Source: Robiginitalea myxolifaciens
GTDB taxonomy: Bacteria > Bacteroidota > Bacteroidia > Flavobacteriales > Flavobacteriaceae
Assembly (NCBI RefSeq): GCF_900115205.1
Contig: NZ_FOYQ01000001.1
Span: forward strand, 895,240 to 959,239
Length of the DNA stretch: 64,000 nucleotides
Reading direction: 5' to 3'
The notes beneath the pieces were generated by a model, which worked only from the letters and a program-made list of their open reading frames with translations, had not been told where the DNA came from and searched no databases. The stretch's first letter is position 1; each line of letters opens with the position of its first letter. This document shows positions 56,101 through 63,818 of this stretch, one piece after another. The position numbers were made by a program, and so were the translations under genes.

Positions 56101-56528
56101 GGCTCAGTCTGTATACCGAGTTGAATAATTGTAAAAATGAGCAGGAACTGGAGGCTTTCCGTCTGGCACTGATCGACCGTTTTGGCCCGCTTCCCGAACA
56201 GGCCGAGGCGCTGCTGGATTCCGTACGGCTCAAGTGGCGCAGCACCCTTTTGGGACTGGAGCGCCTGGTGCTGAAGAAGGAAAAACTGATCGGGTATTTT
56301 GTCGCCGACCAACAGGCGCCATTTTATCAGTCCCCTACCTTTTCCAGGATACTGCAATTTGTCCAAAGCCATCCGGGTAGCTGTCGCCTCAAGGAAAAGC
56401 AGACCCGCAATGGGTTGCGACTGCTGTTGATTTATGAAAGGGTTCGTACTGTAAAAGACGCCCTGAAAGCTACAGATCCCTTAATCGAATTTCTTGGAGT
56501 AAGCCCGGAGGAGGCAGTGCAGAATTAA
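53130..56528 (+). CDS. mfd: Transcription-repair coupling factor Mfd
   Basis: 1132 residues from ATG 53130 ([15 protein letters not shown]); a TTG 12 bases earlier falls inside the -7 box and is rejected. UvrB-like N-terminal modules (1-330), CarD-like RNA polymerase interaction domain ([19 protein letters not shown], about 430), translocase with Walker A [20 protein letters not shown], and TRG motif region ([23 protein letters not shown]), and the C-terminal TRCF domain. Removes stalled polymerase and recruits UvrA. Own promoter with an almost absent leader. Confidence 0.96.
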   Translation: [1132 protein letters not shown]

Positions 56529-56558
56529 TTATCTTTAATCGCACCGAAAATACTCCTC

Positions 56559-58475
56559 ATGCGAAAATTTTACTACTTATTCCTGGCAATGTTGCTCCCA
56601 GCACTTGCCGGAGCCCAGGCTGTCGATTCCGTATACCTCCGTCAGCATTACGACCTCAATGAATATCACATCCCCATGCGGGATGGAGCCGAGCTGTTCA
56701 CCGTGGTCTATACCCCTAAGGACAAGTCGCAGGACTACCCTTTCCTGATGAATCGCACCTGTTACAATGCTTCTAATTATACGAATTACCAGGCCCGGCG
56801 CTACCCTTCCGATTTCCTGATCCGGGATGGCTATATCCTCGTTTATCAGGACGTCCGTGGCCGCTACATGAGCGATGGCACTTTTGACAATATGCGACCA
56901 AACATTCCGGGCAACGATCCGTCGAATCCCGAGGATATCGATGAGAGCTCGGACACTTATGACACTATTGAATGGTTGCTGGAAAACATCGACAACAACA
57001 ACGGTAAAGTGGGGATGTACGGCGTGAGCTATCCTGGATTTTATACTGCGGCTGCTTTGCCTGATGCACATCCGGCCCTGAAAGCGTCCTCCCCCCAGGC
57101 CCCGATTTCGGATTTCTTTTTTGACGACTTCCACCATCAGGGCGCTTACCTGCAAAGCTATACTGCCGCTTTTGCCGTTTTTGGATACCAGAAGGAGGAA
57201 CGGACTCGCGAGCCCTGGTACCGGGATAAGATCATGCGATTTTATGGACAGCCTGCAGCGGACGGATATGACTTTCACCTGAGCCAGGGGCCCCTGAAAA
57301 ACATCACAGAAAATTTCCACCACGATAATTTCTTCTGGCAGCAAATTGTAGACCATCCCAACTACGACAGTTTCTGGCAGAAAAGAAACATCCTGCCACA
57401 CCTTAAGGATATTGACCATGCGGTAATGACCGTTGGGGGATGGTTCGACGCGGAGGATCTTTATGGCCCCCTGAACATTTATAAATCAGTAGAGGCCAGC
57501 AGCCCAAAGGCAAACAACATCATTGTTATGGGTCCCTGGGATCATGGCGGATGGGCGCGCGAACGCGGGCAACTCACCCACAACCACATCTACTTCGGGG
57601 ACAGCATTTCGACTGGATACCAACGCGATGTAGAACGCAAGTTCTTCAATTACCACCTCAAAGGCGATGGGGAGATGGACCTGCCCGAGGCATATATGTA
57701 CGATACGGGAATCAAGAAGTGGCAAAGCTTTACGTCCTGGCCGCCTGAAGAAATCGAGCCTGCCCGGCTGTATTTTGGAGCCAATGGAAAATTAAGTTTG
57801 GGTGAAGCTACAGAAGCAGCCGCCGAATTCAGTTATGTGAGTGACCCATCAAAACCGGTCCCCTATACCTCCCAGACCGAGGGCCTGACCTTCACCCCCA
57901 GGCGCTTTATGAGTGATGATCAGCGGCATGCCTCCCGCCGTCCGGATGTATTGACTTTTCAAACCGAACCCCTGGAAGATCCCTATACCATTGCCGGGGA
58001 AATCCTGGCAGCACTGGATGTGGCCATGACGGGCACCGACGCAGATTTTGTGGTGAAGCTTATCGATGTCTATCCCCAGGACCACCCCCAGTACGAACAT
58101 AACCCGGACAATATCATAATGGGCGGGTATCAGCAACTGGTTCGCTCGGAAGTATTCCGCGGCCGGTTTCGAAACAGCTTCGAGAATCCGGAGCCTTTTG
58201 TTCCGGATCAGGTCAGCTCCATAAAATTCCGCCTGCAGGACGTGTTGCACACGTTTAAAAAGGGACATCGCGTCATGATACAGATCCACAGCACCTGGTT
58301 CCCGTATATCGATCGGAATCCCCAGAACTATGTAGACAACATCTACAAAGCTGAGGCTTCGGATTTTACCACTTCGACCATAACCCTGATGGGATCTTCC
58401 TATGTGGAAGCAGGTGGAAAAGTATCGGAAACCGGAGTGCAGCCGGTAAGTTTGGAAAAGGCTATTAAGGATTAG
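56559..58475 (+). CDS. Secreted CocE/NonD family hydrolase
   Basis: 638 residues. Sec signal MRKFYYLFLAMLLPALAGAQ, then an alpha/beta hydrolase (IPMRDGAELFTVVYTP, nucleophile Ser in GMYGVSYPGFYTAAA, acid in TVGGWFDAEDLYGP, His in WDHGGWARERG) and a C-terminal jelly roll (FQTEPLEDPYTIAGEI to ITLMGSSYVEAGG). The family includes X-Pro dipeptidyl-peptidases and cephalosporin/glutaryl acylases; substrate is probably a peptide. 30 bases after mfd. Confidence 0.88.
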   Translation: MRKFYYLFLAMLLPALAGAQAVDSVYLRQHYDLNEYHIPMRDGAELFTVVYTPKDKSQDYPFLMNRTCYNASNYTNYQARRYPSDFLIRDGYILVYQDVRGRYMSDGTFDNMRPNIPGNDPSNPEDIDESSDTYDTIEWLLENIDNNNGKVGMYGVSYPGFYTAAALPDAHPALKASSPQAPISDFFFDDFHHQGAYLQSYTAAFAVFGYQKEERTREPWYRDKIMRFYGQPAADGYDFHLSQGPLKNITENFHHDNFFWQQIVDHPNYDSFWQKRNILPHLKDIDHAVMTVGGWFDAEDLYGPLNIYKSVEASSPKANNIIVMGPWDHGGWARERGQLTHNHIYFGDSISTGYQRDVERKFFNYHLKGDGEMDLPEAYMYDTGIKKWQSFTSWPPEEIEPARLYFGANGKLSLGEATEAAAEFSYVSDPSKPVPYTSQTEGLTFTPRRFMSDDQRHASRRPDVLTFQTEPLEDPYTIAGEILAALDVAMTGTDADFVVKLIDVYPQDHPQYEHNPDNIIMGGYQQLVRSEVFRGRFRNSFENPEPFVPDQVSSIKFRLQDVLHTFKKGHRVMIQIHSTWFPYIDRNPQNYVDNIYKAEASDFTTSTITLMGSSYVEAGGKVSETGVQPVSLEKAIKD

Positions 58476-58613
58476 TCCCCTTCGAAAAGAAGGCGAAACC
58501 TCGAAACTATTGGCATTCAGATTCTTGCATTTTTGCGAGCATATTTTCCTACAAAATCGCTTCAGTTTACGGCGAATAATGCTATTCTTGCCTTCGTAAC
58601 ATTTAACCATATT

Positions 58614-59066
58614 ATGAAGAATCGAATTGCTTTTTTTCTGGCTGCAACCCTGCTTGCCGCCAGCTTTCAAAGTTGTGGCGTCATGTTTGGCGGTAGCCGT
58701 TACAATGCTACAATTGTTGCCAAAGACAACCCCAATGCCCAGATCTATATCAACGGGGAATTCTATGGCCAGGGTCAAACCACTACCCTACTAAAACGCG
58801 ACCAACCGCTTCAGGTAGAATTGCGGGAGGAAGGTTGCGAACCCGTGGTTAACAACTTTGATAACCGCTTCCGTACCGGAAACTTTATCCTCTCTGTTTT
58901 GAGCTGGGGTATTTTAGGTATCGCCGTTGATTTGGGAACCGGAGCTGCTTACAAGCCCGACCATAAGAACGATCCGGATATCGAAAGACTTTCCACTAAA
59001 GATTTCCGTTTCACCGTAAGCGGAGCAGATTGTGGCGATGGGGAGCCGGAAGCCGAAAAGGAATAA
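58614..59066 (+). CDS. Hypothetical lipoprotein with PEGA-like part
   Basis: 150 residues from the ATG at 58614. Lipobox SFQSCG (Cys at 21), then a short beta domain YNATIVAKDNPNAQIYINGEFYGQGQTTTLLK of the PEGA type, and a hydrophobic stretch (FILSVLSWGILGIAVDLGTGAAY) that may insert into a membrane. Charged C terminus. Function unknown. A TATTCTTG (58583-58590), one base off the -7 box, lies 23 bases before the start. Confidence 0.72.
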   Translation: MKNRIAFFLAATLLAASFQSCGVMFGGSRYNATIVAKDNPNAQIYINGEFYGQGQTTTLLKRDQPLQVELREEGCEPVVNNFDNRFRTGNFILSVLSWGILGIAVDLGTGAAYKPDHKNDPDIERLSTKDFRFTVSGADCGDGEPEAEKE

Positions 59067-59101
59067 TGATTTAGCGGGTCTTTACCCAATGCTAAGAATA
59101 G

Positions 59102-59128
59102 AAAAGCCGGGGAATTCCCGGCTTTTTT
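59102..59128. terminator. Rho-independent terminator (possibly bidirectional)
   Basis: AAAA-GCCGGG-GAATT-CCCGGC-TTTTTT: a 6-base perfect GC stem flanked by A and T tracts, between the lipoprotein gene and the convergent ACT-domain gene. Confidence 0.85.
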
Positions 59129-59157
59129 GTGGATACTAACCTACTAATAACCGCAAG

Positions 59158-59817
59158 TTATAGCGACTTTAAGTCTTTGATAACCGTAAAGGCCTGATCT
59201 ACCTGCTCTTCGGAAACCAGAATGGTAAATTCATTAGTCGTGGAAATTACCTCATAGAGTACGATCCCCTCCCAGGCCAGGCGTTGGAAGATAAAGTAAT
59301 AGATCCCAGGGACAGAAACATTTTCGGCAGGTAGCTTAACCGTAATCGAAGCCAGGTCTTCGGCTTTCTGACTCATCCGTTCCCCGGAGAACAGATTTTC
59401 GACCACGGCATTTAATTTATTACTCACCACTATGTTGAGTTCGTTTACCCCACGGGAGGAAGTGTAAAATACGTCCTGGTTGCGGTGAACTTCCTCAACC
59501 AACTTTCCCTGATTCTGTAAAATGGTTTCCGATATCAGGAAGGTATAGTCGGTAAGGGAGGAGCGAACCGTGATCTCTCCTATATTCTTAAGCACCTTTA
59601 CAATACGGTGGGTGGCTCTAAATTCCAGATCGTCGGAAAGCCGCTTTAATGCCATAACAATAGCCCCGTTGCGTACCTCCTTGCCCAATTGGTCCTGAAT
59701 TTCCGGACGGATTTGCCGGGACAACGAGGTCAGGTTGATTATACCCTGGGCGAGGGCCGATTGCAGGAAGGGTTTCTTCTTGATGTATTGCTCAACTACG
59801 GCAGATATTGTTTTCAT
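59158..59817 (-). CDS. ACT-domain regulatory protein (often mis-named aspartate kinase)
   Basis: 219 residues. MKTISAVVEQYIKKKPFLQSAL, then a helical N-terminal part and two ACT-like folds (TDYTFLISETILQNQ, VSVPGIYYFIFQRLAWEGIVLYE, NEFTILVSEEQVDQAF). No kinase core: KFGG-type and GREGSD motifs are missing, unlike the true aspartate kinase at 42921. Flavobacterial homologs are commonly labelled aspartate kinase because of the ACT region. A ligand-sensing protein is more likely; ligand unknown. 50 bases before yraN on the same strand. Confidence 0.8.
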   Translation of the reverse strand: MKTISAVVEQYIKKKPFLQSALAQGIINLTSLSRQIRPEIQDQLGKEVRNGAIVMALKRLSDDLEFRATHRIVKVLKNIGEITVRSSLTDYTFLISETILQNQGKLVEEVHRNQDVFYTSSRGVNELNIVVSNKLNAVVENLFSGERMSQKAEDLASITVKLPAENVSVPGIYYFIFQRLAWEGIVLYEVISTTNEFTILVSEEQVDQAFTVIKDLKSL

Positions 59818-59867
59818 TTCCCTAGATTCTCAATCAAACATAACAATTTGTTACATTACAAACAAAA

Positions 59868-60230
59868 CTAGAAGAAATAAAAGGCATCTTCCGTGTGTCG
59901 GATCCGATATTGGTGTTTCCCTTGAAATTCAATGTAAATCACATCGAACCGAACTTCATAGTTACCCGAATAACTCCTTATATAATGATCGGCCGCCCGG
60001 ATAAGGCGTAGCATTTTCAATTTCGGTATGGTAATCACAGGAGCCTCATAAAAACTCCCGCTCCGCGTTTTCACCTCCACGATAACCAGTAGATCCCGGC
60101 GCTGCACAATTAAATCAATCTCTGCATGCCGATACCGGTATTTCCGTTCAAGAATCTGGTAACCCAGTGCAGAAAGGTGCTCGGCGGCGATTTCCTCCCC
60201 TTTATCGCCAAGCTGCGTGGTGGTCTCCAT
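59868..60230 (-). CDS. YraN family (UPF0102) nuclease-like protein
   Basis: 121 residues from the ATG at 60230 (METTTQLGDKGEEIAAEHL). Restriction-endonuclease-like core with E (GEEIA), D (AEIDLIV) and ExK (VIVEVKTRSG). The family is linked to DNA uptake or repair but not proven. Transcribed away from the DUF1800 gene; upstream gap 193 bases. Confidence 0.88.
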   Translation of the reverse strand: METTTQLGDKGEEIAAEHLSALGYQILERKYRYRHAEIDLIVQRRDLLVIVEVKTRSGSFYEAPVITIPKLKMLRLIRAADHYIRSYSGNYEVRFDVIYIEFQGKHQYRIRHTEDAFYFF

Positions 60231-60423
60231 TTTATTTCCCCGGATTGTGAAACTTTTGTGTATTTCATCGAAAAAAAGGGCATTTCGCCGCATTTATTAA
60301 GCAGTCCTTGTATTTTCGGGATGTCATTGAACGAAAAACCAAAACCTACGATACTAAGCAGTTTGTACGCGCGTTAAGACTTTGCCCCTAAACACATGAA
60401 CGTCCTTAAAGCCTACAACGACT

Positions 60424-61932
60424 ATGGAGTATTTTGTGAATTGCAATACGGCCTCGCTCGCCCCGTATGCAAACCCACTCGACAAAACTAGGGTAGAGCA
60501 TTTGTTTAGGAGGCTGGGATTCAGCGCCTCCGCAGCTACTGTAAATCAAGCCGTTGGCCAATCGGCCACTGCGCTTGTAGACAGCCTGGTAGACGCCGCA
60601 TTGGCGCTTCCACCTTTAGCTGCACCTGCCTGGTCTACCTGGACCCGGGCCGACTATCCCGAGGATGACGATGCGGCACGCCCTATTATCAGGGACCAAA
60701 TCGCTACCCTCCGCCTGGATTATACCCAAAGCCTTCTGGATAATAACCTTCGGGACCGCCTCAGTTTTTTCTGGAGTAACCACTTTGTTACCGAGATCGA
60801 TATTTACGACGGACCGGCATTCCTATTTGAATATGTGAACTGCCTGCAGCGAAATTCCCTGGGGAATTTCAAGACTTTCGTCAGTGAGATCGGCCTTACC
60901 AACGCCATGCTATATTATTTGGATGGTGTATTCAACAATGGTAACAATCCGAATGAGAATTACGCCCGGGAGCTTTATGAGTTATTTACCCTGGGTGATG
61001 GCAACGGGTACACCGAGGACGATATTATCGAAGCGGCCCGAGCCCTTTCCGGCTATACCGATCGCGGCGATGTACAATGGACCCCGGTAGCCTTCAATCC
61101 CGAACGCCATGATACAGGTGCTAAAACCATCATGGGCCAGACTGGAAACTGGGGTTATGACGATACCATCGATATCCTCTTTGACCAGCGACCTAACGAA
61201 ATTGCCCAATACATCTGCCTGAAGCTGTATGAATACTTCGTACACCCGGATTCGAACGATGATGCCGGGAATGCCCAGACAATTATTAGTGGCATGGCCG
61301 CAACCTTTGTGGCGAACAATTTTGAAATTGCTCCCGTATTGCGTCAACTGTTCAAGAGTGAGCACTTTTTTGACGAGAATGCGATAGGAGTAATCATCAA
61401 GAGCCCCTTTGATCTGTACTTGCACATGATCAATGAGACCGGTTTCGCCTATGATCAGACGAATATTTCCTTTGCCCTCGAATCAGCGAGCCTGGTGGGT
61501 CAGACCTTATTTGACCCGGTAGATGTTGCGGGGTGGGAACGAGACCGTCAATGGATCAATACCAACTTTATTATTGGACGCTGGCTTACTTCGGAAGTAG
61601 TTTTCGAAGGGTTCTTCCAGGCCAACCAGGAGCAATTCCGAACCCTGGCCATGGATTTGGTAGGACCGGCGGACAGCAACACCAGCAATCCCGAAACTGT
61701 GGTTTCGGCTATCGTGGACAAATTCCTGCCCAAAGGCCTTTTGACGGCCCAGGACTTTGAAAATGCGATGTCCGTTTTCAAAATTGAAGACGTACCAGAG
61801 AATTACTATGGATCGGATTATATCCCGGGAGGATTAGGCTTGTGGATGCTCGCCGTTAGCCCGGAGGTTCCGCAACAGGTATTCCTCTTGCTTATGTATC
61901 TATCCCGCCAACCTGAATTCCAACTCAAATAA
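60424..61932 (+). CDS. DUF1800 family protein
   Basis: 502 residues. MEYFVNCNTASLAPY..., KTRVEHLFRRLGFSAS, NHFVTEIDIYDGP, PNENYARELYELFTLGDGNGYTE and GYTD are the DUF1800 signature. No cleavable signal peptide is visible at the start, though its partner is exported. It lies 10 bases before a DUF1501 gene, the standard pair in Bacteroidota and other phyla. Function unknown; a sulfatase-like or glycan role is guesswork. Confidence 0.88.
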   Translation: MEYFVNCNTASLAPYANPLDKTRVEHLFRRLGFSASAATVNQAVGQSATALVDSLVDAALALPPLAAPAWSTWTRADYPEDDDAARPIIRDQIATLRLDYTQSLLDNNLRDRLSFFWSNHFVTEIDIYDGPAFLFEYVNCLQRNSLGNFKTFVSEIGLTNAMLYYLDGVFNNGNNPNENYARELYELFTLGDGNGYTEDDIIEAARALSGYTDRGDVQWTPVAFNPERHDTGAKTIMGQTGNWGYDDTIDILFDQRPNEIAQYICLKLYEYFVHPDSNDDAGNAQTIISGMAATFVANNFEIAPVLRQLFKSEHFFDENAIGVIIKSPFDLYLHMINETGFAYDQTNISFALESASLVGQTLFDPVDVAGWERDRQWINTNFIIGRWLTSEVVFEGFFQANQEQFRTLAMDLVGPADSNTSNPETVVSAIVDKFLPKGLLTAQDFENAMSVFKIEDVPENYYGSDYIPGGLGLWMLAVSPEVPQQVFLLLMYLSRQPEFQLK

Positions 61933-61942
61933 GCCTACGACT

Positions 61943-63655
61943 ATGTGCAATAATCATATCCCTATACCCAAAGAACACCTCGACGCCCACGATAAGGAAC
62001 ACAAGGTTTGGAGCCGACGCTCCTTCCTTCAGGCATTAGGCATTGCCGGGTCAGGTTCTATGATGCTCGGCAGTAATATGCTTACGGCATCTGCTCCATC
62101 CCCACTGACTGCGGCAATCGCCAATGCCCCAGGCGATGGCATCCTGATTTTAATACGCCTTTCCGGGGGTAACGATGGACTGAGTACCGTTATTCCGATT
62201 GAGCAATACGATACCTATGCCAATGCCCGGCCGAATATTTACATTCCGGAAAGTAAGGTTTTGAAACTCACGGACGAATTTGGTGTTCCTTCCTACATGC
62301 AGGCGCTTGAAAGCCTCTGGGGGGAAGGATCCTTTAAGGCCGTACACGGTGTGGGTTACGAGGGGCAAAGCCTCTCCCACTTCACCGGTTCAGACATCTA
62401 CGCCAATACCGACCTGACCACGACCGGATTTACCGGCTTGGATACCGGTTGGATGGGCCGCTACTTTGAAAACCTCTATCCCGACTACCTGATCAATCCT
62501 CCTGCATCACCTGCAGCTGTGCAGATCGGACAGTATGGAAACCTGATTTTCCAGGGAGAGGAAACCAATTACGCCTTCGTAGCTTCCAACATTGATCAAC
62601 TCGAAGAAATTGCCCAGACCGGGGAGCAGTATAACCTCGATCCCACATTATTCGGAGATTGTATGTATGGCGATCAGCTTCGATTCCTGCGTGGGGTTGC
62701 GAATACCACCTATGAATATTCCGGATTGATCCATGCCGCCTACGAGCGCGGAAGGAATGATGTGGAATACCAGGAAAATGGTTTTGCCCGTCAGTTGGCG
62801 CTACTTGCGCGTCTGATCAAAGGGAACCTGGGGACCCGGGTTTACATGATTTCCATGGGTGGATTTGACACTCACGGAAACCAGCCGCTGGCTCACGAGC
62901 GTTTGATGACCAATCTTTCGGTTGCCGTAAAAGACTTCTACGAAGACCTGACCTTTACGGATCAGGACGATAAGGTGCTGAGTATGACCTTCTCGGAATT
63001 CGGACGCCGGATTTTCGAAAACGGTTCTAATGGAACGGACCACGGAAAGGCTGCCCCTACCCTGTTCTTTGGAGCAGGTCTGAACGGAAGTGCCTTTGTA
63101 GGGGATCACCCTTCCCTGGACAATCCGAACGGCCGAGGAAACCTGGAGTATACCATGGATTTCCGTGATCTCTACGCCACAGTACTGGCCGAATGGCTTT
63201 GTGTGGATATTCCGCTAGTAGAACAACACCTGCTCGGACACCCATATAACCCAGTTAATTTAGGATTCAACTGTTCCGGTGTGGACTTTGACGACATCGC
63301 TTACAGCGATCAACCGCCAACGCCACCTACCCCTCCGGACAGTAGTGATCCGAACCCGAATCCAAATCCTTCGGAGGAAATGCTCGATGCCATAGTGCAT
63401 AAGCCTTTCTACCCGGATGCGGCAGGAGCCAATCCATATATCCGACTGGATATGCCGTTCACTGCCCATGTGGATATTACCCTGTACAACATCCTGGGAC
63501 AGAAGGTCGCGACGCTCTATAACGAGATGATGCTCGAAGGAAGCCTGGAGATCAACGTTCGGGATCGGGTGCCAGCACACCTGGCAACCGGGAAATACAT
63601 TTATAGAATCGGTGTACAGGACCGGTTCATGGCTAAATCCATTATGGTAGCCTAG
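61943..63655 (+). CDS. DUF1501 family protein with Tat-like signal and T9SS tail
   Basis: 570 residues. N-terminal WSRRSFLQALGIAGSGSMML is a twin-arginine motif followed by a hydrophobic stretch; DUF1501 (alkaline-phosphatase-like) core follows, with LIRLSGGNDGLSTV, HFTGSDIYANTD, GGFDTHGNQ and TFSEFGRRIFENGSNGTDHGKAAP; a Pro/Asp/Asn linker (PPTPPTPPDSSDPNPNPNPS) joins it to a T9SS-type sorting domain (LDAIVHKPFYPDA, VDITLYNILGQKVATLY, IYRIGVQDRFMAKSIMV). Exported and probably surface-attached. Partner of DUF1800. Confidence 0.9.
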   Translation: MCNNHIPIPKEHLDAHDKEHKVWSRRSFLQALGIAGSGSMMLGSNMLTASAPSPLTAAIANAPGDGILILIRLSGGNDGLSTVIPIEQYDTYANARPNIYIPESKVLKLTDEFGVPSYMQALESLWGEGSFKAVHGVGYEGQSLSHFTGSDIYANTDLTTTGFTGLDTGWMGRYFENLYPDYLINPPASPAAVQIGQYGNLIFQGEETNYAFVASNIDQLEEIAQTGEQYNLDPTLFGDCMYGDQLRFLRGVANTTYEYSGLIHAAYERGRNDVEYQENGFARQLALLARLIKGNLGTRVYMISMGGFDTHGNQPLAHERLMTNLSVAVKDFYEDLTFTDQDDKVLSMTFSEFGRRIFENGSNGTDHGKAAPTLFFGAGLNGSAFVGDHPSLDNPNGRGNLEYTMDFRDLYATVLAEWLCVDIPLVEQHLLGHPYNPVNLGFNCSGVDFDDIAYSDQPPTPPTPPDSSDPNPNPNPSEEMLDAIVHKPFYPDAAGANPYIRLDMPFTAHVDITLYNILGQKVATLYNEMMLEGSLEINVRDRVPAHLATGKYIYRIGVQDRFMAKSIMVA

Positions 63656-63727
63656 AGCATAAAACCGCAATCGGCATTGCTTTCGAGCTTTGCAGCGGCG
63701 AAATGCATTCCCAATCTTACCGTTAAT

Positions 63728-63789
63728 GCCCTCGGACACTGGACGCCCCTGATATTGTATCTGTCCAGTGTCTTCGAGGGCTTTTTTTT
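63728..63789 (+). terminator. Rho-independent terminator after the DUF1501 gene
   Basis: GCCCTCG then GACACTGGAC (63728-63744) pairs with GTCCAGTGTC, TT, CGAGGGC (63763-63781), followed by eight T. A 17-base interrupted stem with an 18-base loop. Confidence 0.85.
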
Positions 63790-63792
63790 AGC

Positions 63793-63800
63793 TATTTTTG
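63793..63800 (+). promoter_or_regulatory. Promoter -7 element for metG
   Basis: TATTTTTG matches TAnnTTTG exactly, 18 bases before the metG ATG, directly behind the terminator. A TTCG 16 bases upstream (63773) is a weak -33 box inside the terminator stem. Confidence 0.55.
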
Positions 63801-63818
63801 TGCCTTAAAACCTAAGGC

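Noticed and set aside
58479-58493. CCTTC-GAAAA-GAAGG hairpin after the CocE-type hydrolase
   Set aside because: No T tract follows on either strand, so terminator function is unsupported.
63340-63382. Low-complexity CCGAACCC/AATCCAAA repeats
   Set aside because: Encodes the Pro/Asp/Asn linker between the DUF1501 core and its sorting domain; not a separate repeat element.
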